Of a stretch of 64,000 nucleotides of DNA, positions 1 through 8,073 are shown piece after piece; the first letter of the stretch is position 1, and each line of letters begins with the position of its first letter. A program made the translations under genes and the position numbers. A model generated the notes under the pieces. That model was not told where the DNA came from. It searched no databases and worked only from the letters and a program-made list of their open reading frames with translations. The stretch covers positions 1-64,000 of the forward strand of contig NZ_RBXA01000005.1 of the NCBI RefSeq assembly GCF_003634755.1, given 5' to 3'. The stretch is from Flavobacterium limicola (lineage in GTDB: Bacteria; Bacteroidota; Bacteroidia; Flavobacteriales; Flavobacteriaceae).

Positions 1-110
1 CTCGGGCTGCGGAACGGTACTTTGAGGTAGTTTTTGAGCTTTTGATTTTCAGGCTTGATCTTTTGTTTCTTTTGCATCAAGGCAAAAGAAAAGATTGTTC
101 TTGAGTAATA
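1..110. repeat. Composite repeat unit, A core, cut by window edge (A0)
   Basis: The 3' half of an A-type core (CTCGGGCTGCGGAACGG onward) is followed by the T-rich/A-rich hairpin at about 60-98. The left half lies outside the window. With the D element at 241-372 it forms the unit lying 3' of the sugar transferase gene. Confidence 0.8.
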
Positions 111-240
111 CTATATAGTCCCAATAAACAAAAATTTAACCCGTAAAACATTTTTTGTTTCTATTTTTATCAAAACAAATCGAAGATTCATGAACCACAA
201 AAAAGTATTAACTCGTGAGTAATCAAGACAAAAAAAATTA

Positions 241-372
241 GTACCCCTTAATTTTATACTTTCAATAAAAAGTCATTGGCAGCACACTTCAAAGTCTCTA
301 TATAGTCTCGAAACAACATCAAACGCTAAATTTTCAACTCCCTTTAAGACTGGTGCAAAACGAAAATTTCAA
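241..372. repeat. D element, copy 1
   Basis: About 130 bp, starting near TACTTTCAATAAAAAGTC and ending in a hairpin with arms ATTTTC and CGAAAAT (about 330-368). It ends 44 bases below the stop of the sugar transferase gene, so it would be in that gene's 3' untranslated region. Confidence 0.75.
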
Positions 373-415
373 ACCTACTATTGACTCCCTAAAATCCAAA
401 ACCCTTTTCGTAAGT

Positions 416-991
416 CTATTTCTTTCGAAAAAAAACAACCCACACAGTATTCCAGATAACTACTAAATCTCCCCAAAAACTTCGATTGTAGTAATACGCG
501 AGATTCAGTCGTACTTTATCGGGGAAAATAATACTGTCATTATAAACCAAAGGCGACTCCTGCTTCTGCAACAAGAACTCCTCTTTATTATATTTTATGG
601 AAGCTAAACAGGTTAATCCTGGCTTCAATTCTAGTATTTTACGATTTTCACCTGTTAACAAATCATAATAACCCGGTAAATCGGGTCTTGGCCCCACAAT
701 ACTCATTTCTCCATTGAGAACAATAAATAACTGAGGCATCTCATCCAATTTAAAGCGTCTCAGGAACTGGCCTATTCTCGAAATATACTTTTGACCTGTG
801 TGAGATTCAGTCCGAATCGTCCGCAGTTTATATATTTTAAATGGTACACCATATTGACCAATACGCTTTTGGGTGAAGATGCCATGAGTACTAGTATCGA
901 TAGCAGCAAGCAGCCATGAAATCAACAAAACCCAAAAAAACAAGAGAAGTGTGAAGAGGGAGAAAACAATATCAAAAAGACGTTTTGTCAT
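416..991 (-). CDS. Phosphoglycosyl transferase (bacterial sugar transferase, PglC/WcaJ C-terminal type)
   Basis: Probably moves a sugar-1-phosphate from a nucleotide sugar to undecaprenyl phosphate at the inner membrane, starting repeat-unit synthesis. The 191-residue protein begins MTKRLFDIVFS with one hydrophobic segment (about 5-28). Family motifs follow: KLRT, then DEMPQLFIVLNGEMSIVGPRP, the conserved block of the monotopic phosphoglycosyl transferase fold. Its length fits the short PglC form rather than the roughly 460-residue WbaP form. An upstream in-frame TTG at 1027 would add 12 residues, but the ATG at 991 fits the family start. It is the last gene of the locus in this window, 48 bp after the WecA-like gene. 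Sugar specificity cannot be read from sequence. Confidence 0.9.
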   Translation of the reverse strand: MTKRLFDIVFSLFTLLLFFWVLLISWLLAAIDTSTHGIFTQKRIGQYGVPFKIYKLRTIRTESHTGQKYISRIGQFLRRFKLDEMPQLFIVLNGEMSIVGPRPDLPGYYDLLTGENRKILELKPGLTCLASIKYNKEEFLLQKQESPLVYNDSIIFPDKVRLNLAYYYNRSFWGDLVVIWNTVWVVFFRKK

Positions 992-1039
992 ACCTTTCGA
1001 AGTATTTAATTCGAGATAAAAATACAATCAAAAAACAGA

Positions 1040-1993
1040 TTATGAATTCCCGAGAACCATTTTACGAGTAACAAAATTTCGAACAAGTAAATAGATAAAG
1101 GTCAGTAGCAGTAAAAATCCGCCGATAAAAAGCAGGCTCAAGTCCCCAATGGCATCCATATAAATAACCAGTCCGTTTATACCCAATTGAAATCCTGCAT
1201 ACATAAAGGCAACTAAAATATGGGAATAGCCCATTTCATTAGCCAGATATTGGTACAAATGAGAGCGGTGTGGCTGAAATATATTTTCTTTTTTAAGCAA
1301 TCTATTGATAATGGTGATAATAGCATCAATTCCATAAACCGAAAAGAAAAGAATATACCCGAGTTGCCCAGAATCAATAATGGTCTTTATCATAAAATAG
1401 CCCAAAAAGAGTGCCATGCTAATACTCCCAACATCTCCTGCAAAGGTTTTTGCTTTTTTTCGAACATTAAATATCCCAAAAGCCAAACAAGACAATCCCA
1501 TAGTAATCAGTAATGGCAAACTGGCTTCGTTGATTGGTAAAAAAGAAAAAGTAGCTATGGCTGCTAAAGCATATAAAACGGTTATCCCATTGATACCATC
1601 CATAAAATTAAAGGCGTTCACCCAACCTATAAGGAGTACAAACACAACAGGAAGCAACCACAAAGGTTCATAAAACAAATGCAACTCATAAAAAATCAAA
1701 CCCACAGCTATGACATGTGAAATAAAACGAGGCAATTGAGAAAGCGGTTTGATATCATCTATAAAACTTACTATCGCAACTAATACTACTGCAAGCGTAA
1801 CAGCCCAAGAAACATAGCCCAGTAAAAAAGCAATACTTATGGCTATTGGAAAAATAATGCCACCACCTCTTAATGTAATAGAAGTGTGTGATGATCTGCT
1901 ATTGGGTTTATCAATGATATTGTAGGTATCCGCTATTTTAAAATAAATAAGTTCAATACCAACTAATAAAATAAGTAATGCAAAATATATCAT
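1040..1993 (-). CDS. Polyprenyl-phosphate sugar-1-phosphate transferase (WecA/MraY family)
   Basis: A polytopic membrane enzyme of about 317 residues with roughly ten hydrophobic segments. Members link a sugar-1-phosphate from a UDP-sugar to the lipid carrier. Visible family marks are an Asp pair region (SFIDD near residue 80), FMDGINGI near 130, AGDVGSISM near 186 and a late PHRSHLYQYL His motif near 242. Short O-antigen versions (WbpL/WbcO type) have this length. Two candidate initiating enzymes sit side by side here (this one and the PglC-like one), so which starts the chain is unresolved. An AAT-rich microsatellite and a TCTCACTATTCAC-type tandem repeat lie upstream. Confidence 0.88.
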   Translation of the reverse strand: MIYFALLILLVGIELIYFKIADTYNIIDKPNSRSSHTSITLRGGGIIFPIAISIAFLLGYVSWAVTLAVVLVAIVSFIDDIKPLSQLPRFISHVIAVGLIFYELHLFYEPLWLLPVVFVLLIGWVNAFNFMDGINGITVLYALAAIATFSFLPINEASLPLLITMGLSCLAFGIFNVRKKAKTFAGDVGSISMALFLGYFMIKTIIDSGQLGYILFFSVYGIDAIITIINRLLKKENIFQPHRSHLYQYLANEMGYSHILVAFMYAGFQLGINGLVIYMDAIGDLSLLFIGGFLLLLTFIYLLVRNFVTRKMVLGNS

Positions 1994-2017
1994 GTTTTAA
2001 ACTTTGTCTATGCTTTT

Positions 2018-2112
2018 AAATAAATAAATAATAATAATAATAATAAATAAGAACTAATCCCTGATCACTCCTCACTATTCACTTCTCACTATTCACTTCT
2101 CACTACTAACTA
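2018..2112. repeat. AAT-rich microsatellite and CTCACTATTCACTT tandem repeat
   Basis: Positions 2018-2050 are AATA/AAT-rich simple repeats. Positions 2066-2112 carry repeated CTCACTATTCACTT units running up to the rfbA stop. Similar low-complexity tracts sit at the 3' ends of rfbB, rfbD and the 4-epimerase gene. Confidence 0.8.
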
Positions 2113-2117
2113 CTAAC

Positions 2118-2987
2118 TTACAACTTATGCTTCAGCAATCCCAAAAGATACTCCCCGTAACCTGATTTTTTCAAAGGCTCGGCTAGTTCTTTAAGTTGTT
2201 GTTCACTAATGAAACCTTGTCTCCAGGCAATTTCTTCGATACAACCTACTTTTAATCCTTGACGCTCTTCAATAACCTGAACAAACTGTCCCGCTTGCAT
2301 TAAGCTGTTAAAAGTTCCGGTGTCCAACCAAGCGGTACCTCTGCTTAGAATACCTACTTTCAAAGCTCCTTTTTCAAGATATACTTTGTTCACGTCGGTA
2401 ATTTCGTACTCACCGCGGGCACTAGGCTTGATATTCTTGGCAATTTCCACCACCGAATTATCATAAAAATACAAACCGGGAACGGCATAATTAGATTTGG
2501 GTACCAAAGGTTTTTCTTCAATAGAAAGCGCTTTGAATGTGGCATCAAACTCCACCACACCATAACGCTCCGGATCAGAAACATGATACGCAAACACGAC
2601 TCCGCCTTCCGGATTAGTATTGGATTGTAACAATTCATGCATATTAGCCCCAAAGAAAATATTATCCCCTAAAACCAATGCCACACTGTCTTTTCCTATG
2701 AATTCTTCTCCAATAACAAAAGCTTGCGCCAAACCATTCGGAATGGCTTGTTCCGCATAACTAAATTGGCAACCAATTGAAGACCCATCGCCTAGTAATT
2801 TTTTGAAATTAGGCAAATCATGAGGCGTAGAAATAATTAATATTTCATGAATCCCAGCCATCATCAAAGTAGACAACGGATAATAAATCATCGGCTTATC
2901 ATACACAGGCATCATTTGTTTGCTCATAGCAAGCGTTAACGGATGCAAACGGGTTCCGGAACCTCCGGCTAATATAATTCCTTTCAT
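2118..2987 (-). CDS. rfbA: Glucose-1-phosphate thymidylyltransferase
   Basis: First step of dTDP-L-rhamnose synthesis: glucose-1-phosphate plus dTTP gives dTDP-glucose. The 289-residue length is typical of RmlA. The N-terminus has the nucleotidyltransferase signature [11 protein letters not shown] (9-19) and [17 protein letters not shown] (26-42), and VLGDNIFFG lies near 105-113. The C-terminal region keeps the [12 protein letters not shown] element typical of RmlA. It is the last rhamnose gene in transcription order (C, D, B, A) and is separated from rfbB by a repeat-bearing gap of about 690 bp, which is unusual for this pathway. Confidence 0.97.
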   Translation of the reverse strand: MKGIILAGGSGTRLHPLTLAMSKQMMPVYDKPMIYYPLSTLMMAGIHEILIISTPHDLPNFKKLLGDGSSIGCQFSYAEQAIPNGLAQAFVIGEEFIGKDSVALVLGDNIFFGANMHELLQSNTNPEGGVVFAYHVSDPERYGVVEFDATFKALSIEEKPLVPKSNYAVPGLYFYDNSVVEIAKNIKPSARGEYEITDVNKVYLEKGALKVGILSRGTAWLDTGTFNSLMQAGQFVQVIEERQGLKVGCIEEIAWRQGFISEQQLKELAEPLKKSGYGEYLLGLLKHKL

Positions 2988-3367
2988 AAATGCTATCTTT
3001 ATTTTGTATTGGTCATTTATGGTATCGCTTTTTATTTATTGGTGTTTGCTTACGCAAACTTATTTTTAATAGCGATTTCATAATTGTACTAATTTTACGA
3101 ATTAATTCGAGTTTCTCAAATTAATCATTCTTTTATAAGGTAAGGAAGGCGTGCCGAAATTAATCAACATACCCAATTCCATTTTTGTACATTTTAAATA
3201 ATTGGTCAACTGCATATAAATAAGTTTTATGATGAAATTAAGTGCTTTTTTTATGAATCCCTTGACCCCAGACTTCTCGATACAATTTTATAAAAACGCT
3301 CTCGCTATTTTATAAAATCACTCGAAGTAACGAAAACCGAAAACTCACATCTCACCACTCCTCACAC

Positions 3368-3465
3368 CGCCCTTAAATTAAAAACGTCAAAAAACAACAT
3401 TTGAAATTAAAAGGAGGACTGCCGGTGGCAGTCAGGTAAATACCCAAAACAGTGTTAGATTTTCA
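3368..3465. repeat. Composite repeat unit, C core, copy 1
   Basis: Begins with the shared flank CGCCCTTAAAT and carries a perfect 7-bp stem, GACTGCC (3417-3423) and GGCAGTC (3427-3433), with a GGT loop. The shared right flank TTTTCAGGCTTGA follows at about 3460. Confidence 0.8.
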
Positions 3466-3519
3466 GGCTTGAAATTGAAGATTCATGAATACAAAAAAAC
3501 AATAATAACCCGTGAATAA

Positions 3520-3642
3520 TTTTTACTTTCAATAAAAAGGTATTAATAGTACAATTCAAAGTCTCTATATAGCCTCGAAACAATATTATACTCTGAATTT
3601 TCGACTCCCTTTATATCTATGGCAAAACGAAAATTGCAAGCC
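3520..3642. repeat. D element, copy 2
   Basis: Starts TTTACTTTCAATAAAAAGG and ends in the ATTTTCG...CGAAAAT hairpin. It lies about 36 bases 3' of the rfbB stop. Confidence 0.75.
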
Positions 3643-3678
3643 ACTTCTCACTATTCACTTCTCACTATTCACTTCTCA

Positions 3679-4725
3679 CTAACTATACTGTTTCTCGTAA
3701 TAACTAGCATACTCCCCTGAAGTAATATTATTCAACCAGCTTTGATTTTCCAAATACCAATTTACGGTTCGTTCCAATCCTTGCTCAAAGGTAACCGACG
3801 GCTTCCATCCCAACTCTTTATTAATCTTGCTTGCATCAATCGCATAACGCAAATCATGTCCTGGACGGTCTTTTACATAGGAAATCAGTTGTTCAGAGGT
3901 TCCAGCAGCTCTTCCCAATTTGGCATCCATTATGGTACACAATAATTTAACCAAATCAATATTTTGCCATTCGTTAAAACCACCAATATTATAAGTATCG
4001 TGGTTTTTACCTTCATGAAAAACCAAATCAATGGCCACGGCATGGTCTTCTACAAAAAGCCAGTCGCGGGTATATTTCCCATCACCATATACAGGTAACG
4101 GTTTGTTTTGAATGATATTATTAATAAACAACGGAATCAGTTTTTCAGGAAAATGATAAGGTCCGTAATTATTAGAACAATTCGTCAGGACATAAGGCAA
4201 ACCGTAGGTTTCACCATAGGCCCGAACAAAGTGATCCGAACTCGCTTTTGAAGCCGAATAAGGTGAATTCGGATCGTAAGCGGTAGTCTCCGTAAACAAT
4301 CCTTCGGCACCTAAACTTCCATAAACCTCATCAGTACTAATATGGTAAAAACGTTTTCCTTCATAATTGCCTTGCCAAATCGTTTTAGCGGCATTCAATA
4401 GGTTCATGGTTCCTATCACATTTGTTTTTACAAAAGACAACGGATCCGTAATGGAACGGTCCACATGTGATTCAGCAGCCAAATGCAATACCCCGTCAAA
4501 TTGATGTTCCGCAAACAATTTATCTATAAAAGCAGCATCAACGATATCTCCCTTAATAAATGTGTAATTAGGTTCCTTTTCTATATCAACTATATTCTCC
4601 AGATTCCCCGCATACGTCAGTGCATCCAAATTAAAAATGTGATACTGCGGATACTTCTTTACAAAAAGTCGTACGACATGGGACCCAATAAAACCGGCAC
4701 CACCAGTGATTAATATTTTTTTCAT
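3679..4725 (-). CDS. rfbB: dTDP-glucose 4,6-dehydratase
   Basis: Second rhamnose step: dTDP-glucose to dTDP-4-keto-6-deoxyglucose, an NAD-bound short-chain dehydrogenase of the cytoplasm. The protein starts MKKILITGGAGFIGSH, with the GxxGxxG nucleotide loop at 8-14. Catalytic residues are T131-D132-E133 (ISTDEVYGS) and Y156-S-A-S-K160. About 348 residues fits the family. The ATG at 4725 is preferred because the upstream TTG at 4755 adds a ten-residue tail lacking family character. The stop is next to the 3' repeat block. Confidence 0.97.
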   Translation of the reverse strand: MKKILITGGAGFIGSHVVRLFVKKYPQYHIFNLDALTYAGNLENIVDIEKEPNYTFIKGDIVDAAFIDKLFAEHQFDGVLHLAAESHVDRSITDPLSFVKTNVIGTMNLLNAAKTIWQGNYEGKRFYHISTDEVYGSLGAEGLFTETTAYDPNSPYSASKASSDHFVRAYGETYGLPYVLTNCSNNYGPYHFPEKLIPLFINNIIQNKPLPVYGDGKYTRDWLFVEDHAVAIDLVFHEGKNHDTYNIGGFNEWQNIDLVKLLCTIMDAKLGRAAGTSEQLISYVKDRPGHDLRYAIDASKINKELGWKPSVTFEQGLERTVNWYLENQSWLNNITSGEYASYYEKQYS

Positions 4726-4810
4726 TTTATTTTTATATATTTTAATTAGTTGCAAAAAACTCCCTAAATATTTTTTGTTTACTCTTTAGTGTCAATAATA
4801 GAAAAACCCT

Positions 4811-4856
4811 ATTTTCGGCTTCCTTTACGGCTTAGGCAAAACGAAAATCGCAAACC
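4811..4856. repeat. D element fragment (hairpin only)
   Basis: CTATTTTCGGCTTCC through AAAACGAAAATCG matches the terminal hairpin of the D elements, with complementary arms ATTTTCG and CGAAAAT. The rest of the element is missing. Confidence 0.6.
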
Positions 4857-4909
4857 CTAACCGAAATACCCACAACACCACTAAACGTCCATTTAAATAC
4901 TCTTCACAT

Positions 4910-5058
4910 CGCCCTTATGGTTTTATCCCAAAAAAATCACGGTAAGGATTTAAGCGGTGGCCGAAGGGAGCAACCCCCGAGTCGAGTGTGAAACACGAGC
5001 GGCTGGGGTTGTGATAGGAAAATGCGTCCGATGATTTTGGGTTAAAACTATTGAGGCT
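4910..5058. repeat. Composite repeat unit, B core, copy 1
   Basis: Starts CGCCCTTATGGTTTTATCCC. The outer arms TTTTATCCCA and TGGGTTAAAA are inverted, the inner stem is GCAACCCC/GGGGTTGT, and the apical hairpin is GTGT-GAA-ACAC. The right flank GAGGCTTGATC leads into the T/A hairpin. Confidence 0.85.
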
Positions 5059-5100
5059 TGATCTTTTGTTTCTTTTGTATCAAGGCAAAAGAAAAATAAA

Positions 5101-5233
5101 TACCCATTAATTTTTACTTTCAATAAAAGCTATTGATAGCACAATTCAAATTCTCTATATAGTCTCGAAACAACTTCAAGTTCTAAATTTTCGGCTTCCT
5201 TTACGGCTTAGGCTAAACGAAAATTGCAAGCCT
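5101..5233. repeat. D element, copy 3
   Basis: TTTTTACTTTCAATAAAAGC to CGAAAATTGCAAGCC, with the terminal ATTTTCG/CGAAAAT hairpin. It lies 49 bases 3' of the rfbD stop. Confidence 0.75.
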
Positions 5234-5235
5234 AT

Positions 5236-5297
5236 TCTCACTATTCAATTCTCACCTCTCACTATTCACTCCTCACTTCTCACTATTCACTCCTCAA
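5236..5297. repeat. CTCACTATTCACT tandem repeat overlapping the rfbD stop
   Basis: Repeated CTCACTATTCACT/CTCACCTCTCACT units. On the coding strand they read GAGGAGTGAATAGTGAG, and the last residues of RfbD (R-S-E-stop) are encoded inside the tract. Confidence 0.7.
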
Positions 5298-6143
5298 CAA
5301 CTTCATACACCTTGTCAAACTATCCTTATACTCCGGCACATCAACACCGTACACCTCTTTAATCTTACCCTTATCCAATAAAGAAAAAGCAGGACGCTTT
5401 GCAGGCGTAGGATAAGCCGATGAAGGAATACCATTTACTTCACAAGTAAAACCTCCAATTTCTTGGATAGCCAAAACAAACTCGTACCAACTGATTTCCC
5501 CTTCATTCGAATAATGATACATTCCTGCAATCCACTCTTGTGCCGTTACAATGTCCATCATTACCTGAGCCAAATCCGCTGCATACGTTGGAGATCCGAT
5601 TTGATCATTGACAACACTGATGGTATCGCGCTCCTGTAACAATAGTTGCATGGTTTTTACAAAATTGTTTCCAAATCTACTGTAAACCCATGAAGTTCTG
5701 ATGATAATAGCGTCAGAATTTAATTTCAAGCACGCTAGCTCCCCTGCTCTTTTTGTTGCCCCATAAACATTAATAGGTTTGGTTATAGCTTCCTCTGTCA
5801 ATGCAACGGATGAGGTACCATCAAAAACATAATCGGTAGAAATATGGATTAATTTTACGGAATGATCTTTAGCATATTGGGCAATAATACCTACAGCCAA
5901 ATCATTAATCATGTTTGCTAATTCCTGTTCGGTTTCAGCTTTGTCTACAGCAGTATAAGCACCACAATTCAAAATTATATTTGGAGATAGTACTTCTAAT
6001 TGTTTTTTTAAGACATCCAAATTATCCAAAGATACTTGCGTTCTATCCGCAAAAATCCATTCATATTGCGCATAATTCTCGGATAACGCTTTCAGTTCTG
6101 AACCCAATTGTCCGGTGGCTCCTGTTACTACTATTTTTTGCAT
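5283..6143 (-). CDS. rfbD: dTDP-4-dehydrorhamnose reductase
   Basis: Last rhamnose step: NAD(P)H reduction of dTDP-4-keto-L-rhamnose. The protein has 286 residues. The Rossmann motif GATGQLGSEL is at 8-17, STDYVFDG at 102-109, and the catalytic pair Y127/K131 lies in NVYGATK. DRTQVSLDN near 33-41 matches the family pattern. The final R-S-E-stop codons lie inside a low-complexity GAGAAGTGAATAG-type tract, so the gene end may have been remodelled by slippage. Its upstream side abuts the 149-bp tandem repeat. Confidence 0.96.
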   Translation of the reverse strand: MQKIVVTGATGQLGSELKALSENYAQYEWIFADRTQVSLDNLDVLKKQLEVLSPNIILNCGAYTAVDKAETEQELANMINDLAVGIIAQYAKDHSVKLIHISTDYVFDGTSSVALTEEAITKPINVYGATKRAGELACLKLNSDAIIIRTSWVYSRFGNNFVKTMQLLLQERDTISVVNDQIGSPTYAADLAQVMMDIVTAQEWIAGMYHYSNEGEISWYEFVLAIQEIGGFTCEVNGIPSSAYPTPAKRPAFSLLDKGKIKEVYGVDVPEYKDSLTRCMKLLRSE

Positions 6144-6689
6144 AATTATTTTTTATCAAACAAACGATCAATCTTACCGACAACTTTAAACTTTAAACCT
6201 TAAACTTTTTTTAATCTTCTTTGCGAACTTTGCGGTTAAATTTTAAAACTCCCAGTCAAACAACTTTGAGTCCTTCGCGCCTCCTTTGCGAACTTTGCGG
6301 TTAAACCCAATTCTCATTCTCACCAGTGACAACTTTAAACCTTAAACCTTAAACTTTTTTTAATCTTCTTTGCGAACTTTGCGGTTAAATTTTAAAACTC
6401 CCAGTCAAACAACTTTGAGTCCTTCGCGCCTCCTTTGCGAACTTTGCGGTTAAACCCAATTCTCATTCTCACCAGTGACAACTTTAAACCTTAAACCTTA
6501 AACTTTTTTTAATCTTCTTTGCGAACTTTGCGGTTAAATTTTAAAACTCCCAGTCAAACAACTTTGAGTCCTTCGCGCCTCCTTTGCGAACTTTGCGGTT
6601 AAACCCAATTCTCATTCTCACCAGTGACAACTTTAAACCTTAAACCTTAAACTTTTTTTAATCTTCTTTGCGAACTTTGCGGTTAAGTA
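6144..6689. repeat. 149-bp tandem repeat, three full units plus a partial fourth
   Basis: Units begin at 6179, 6328 and 6477, with a partial unit from 6626 running into the rfbC end. The period is exactly 149 and units 2-3 look identical. Each unit contains CTTTGCGAACTTTGCGGTTAA twice. On the minus strand it also contains a reading S-K-L-F-D-W-E-F-stop, resembling the real RfbC tail D-I-D-W-E-F-stop. The array therefore looks like serial duplication of an rfbC 3' end with its flank. It fills the whole rfbC-rfbD gap, and no gene is seen in it. Confidence 0.93.
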
Positions 6690-7238
6690 TTAAAACTCCC
6701 AATCGATATCATTAAAACCAGGCAATATCAAATCCTTTTCAGAAACAATAACTTCTTCAGGACGCAATTGCCAGTCAATCGCTAAAGTAGGATCATCAAA
6801 CCGAATCCCTCTTTCGCTTTCCTTATGATACAATTGATCCACTTTATACAGTACAGATGCCGTTTCACTCAAAACCGAAAAACCATGGGCAAAACCATGC
6901 GGCACCATCAATTGTTTTTTATTTTCGGCACTCAAAACCACACTAAAATGCTCGCCGTAAGTCTCCGAATTTTTACGTAAATCGACGGCAACATCAAGAA
7001 TTTCTCCTTGAAGTACACGAACCAATTTCGCCTGTGCAAAAGGATTAATTTGCAAGTGCAATCCTCGAATCACCCCTCTTGTAGAGAAGGACTGATTGTC
7101 TTGGATAAAGTTGTACATAATTCCATTTTCATGGAACTTCGCTCGATTATAAGCTTCAAAAAAATAACCCCGTTCGTCATGAAATACAACTGGGTTTATA
7201 ATCACAAGATCTTGAATTGTAGTAATTTCTAAAGTCAT
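6690..7238 (-). CDS. rfbC: dTDP-4-dehydrorhamnose 3,5-epimerase
   Basis: Third rhamnose step: cupin-fold epimerisation of dTDP-4-keto-6-deoxyglucose at C3 and C5. The protein has 182 residues. Visible marks are FFEAYN near 26-31, the catalytic His in RGLHLQ (H61), K71, MVPHGFAHGF (111-120) and the tyrosine of LYKVD (Y131). Its 3' end (DWEF-stop plus about 20 bp downstream) is homologous to the start of each unit of the adjoining 149-bp tandem array. It is the first rhamnose gene in transcription order. Confidence 0.97.
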   Translation of the reverse strand: MTLEITTIQDLVIINPVVFHDERGYFFEAYNRAKFHENGIMYNFIQDNQSFSTRGVIRGLHLQINPFAQAKLVRVLQGEILDVAVDLRKNSETYGEHFSVVLSAENKKQLMVPHGFAHGFSVLSETASVLYKVDQLYHKESERGIRFDDPTLAIDWQLRPEEVIVSEKDLILPGFNDIDWEF

Positions 7239-7566
7239 TTTTATTTAAAGTATAGAATTATAATGGTTAGTAACCCGCTGGCTGCGAATATTCAAAACGC
7301 AGTCCCTCCCAACACTTCGGGATTTTGTAAAAAAAATATAATATAACATCCACTCTGTCACCCTGAGCGCAGTCGAAGGGCTCCTCAATAAAAACATCAG
7401 TTCTAGCTAAATTTTTAAATCCGCGTGTATCAGTTAAAATCCGTGTCATCCGTGTTCCATTTTAAACAGTGATTCAAGTAACGGATTATCATAAAAATCA
7501 ACATTCATTCTGTCACCCTGAGCGCAGTCGAAGGACACTTCTCACTCCCATACCGATAACAGCCTG
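7239..7566. other. Noncoding gap between the cupin gene and rfbC
   Basis: Two direct copies of CCCTGAGCGCAGTCGAAGG lie at 7361-7379 and 7516-7534. TTAAAATCCGTGTCATCCGTG (7433-7453) and CAACACTTCGGGATTTTGTAA (about 7309-7330) look like interspersed repeat debris. A 60-codon minus-strand reading frame here is a translation of these repeats, and I do not count it as a gene. Confidence 0.65.
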
Positions 7567-8055
7567 CTATCGCCCAAAATCATCCTGTACCCGCACAATA
7601 TCATGCTCATCAGATGGATTTTCCGTATCGGTATGTTGCCAGATTTCGGCAACAACTCCCCAATCTTCAAGTCCTACTAAACGATGGCGCTCTCCTTGCT
7701 GCAAGGTAATCGTATCGCCTTTTTTTAATACTTCAAGTTCTCCTTGAATATCATCTTCACTATGAATAACACCTGCTTCCCCATCAATTAGCCGCCATAT
7801 CTCAGCCCTACGGTGATGGTATTGCCAGGATAATCGTTGATGAGGTGCTACTAACAATATTTTCGGACTCAGTTTTCCGGATATCTTAAGAGATGCTACA
7901 TCTAATCCTTCAAAATAGCGGTTGGCAAATTGCTGTGCTTGATTTTCGTCAATAACAAAAAAACCGCCCCAGGGACGATGGTCATCATAGGATGCTATTG
8001 TAAATCCCTTTTGTCGTAAGGATTCATTTATTTGATTAAATATGGTAGTTTTCAT
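7567..8055 (-). CDS. Cupin-domain protein, stand-alone mannose-6-phosphate isomerase type II-like domain
   Basis: A 162-residue single-domain protein. HQRLSWQYHHRRAEIWRLIDG (about 102-122) and LQQGERHRLVGLEDWGVVAEIWQ (about 128-150) are the two cupin motifs with candidate metal-binding His/Glu residues. They resemble the C-terminal domain of bifunctional ManC/AlgA proteins (phosphomannose isomerase type II). It sits 18 bp downstream of a ManC that lacks this domain, so the pair looks like a split bifunctional enzyme. The N-terminal RPWGGFFVID is also typical of such cupins. The exact reaction is inferred, and similar proteins have been given other names. Confidence 0.75.
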   Translation of the reverse strand: MKTTIFNQINESLRQKGFTIASYDDHRPWGGFFVIDENQAQQFANRYFEGLDVASLKISGKLSPKILLVAPHQRLSWQYHHRRAEIWRLIDGEAGVIHSEDDIQGELEVLKKGDTITLQQGERHRLVGLEDWGVVAEIWQHTDTENPSDEHDIVRVQDDFGR

Positions 8056-8073
8056 TTATTATTTATCACTTTT

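Larger units (their letters stand above)
2988..3678. other. Noncoding gap between rfbB and rfbA
   Basis: No gene seen. It holds a C-core composite repeat (3368-3465), a short ATTCATGAA-type insert (about 3478-3515), a D element (3520-3642) and a TTCACTTCTCACTA tract touching the rfbB stop. Part of 3265-3345 resembles decayed repeat sequence (TTTTATAAAAACGCTC, CTATTTTATAAAATCACTC). No clear promoter was recognised for rfbA. Confidence 0.7.
4726..5282. other. Noncoding gap between rfbD and rfbB
   Basis: No gene seen. In transcript order after rfbD it holds a CTCACTATTCACT tract (5236-5297), a D element (5101-5233), the T/A-rich hairpin (about 5060-5098), a B core (4910-5055) and a second, hairpin-only D fragment (4811-4856). 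Confidence 0.7.

Noticed and set aside
7267..7449. 60-codon minus-strand frame
   Set aside because: It contains the translated interspersed repeat CCCTGAGCGCAGTCGAAGG, which also occurs noncoding at 7516-7534.
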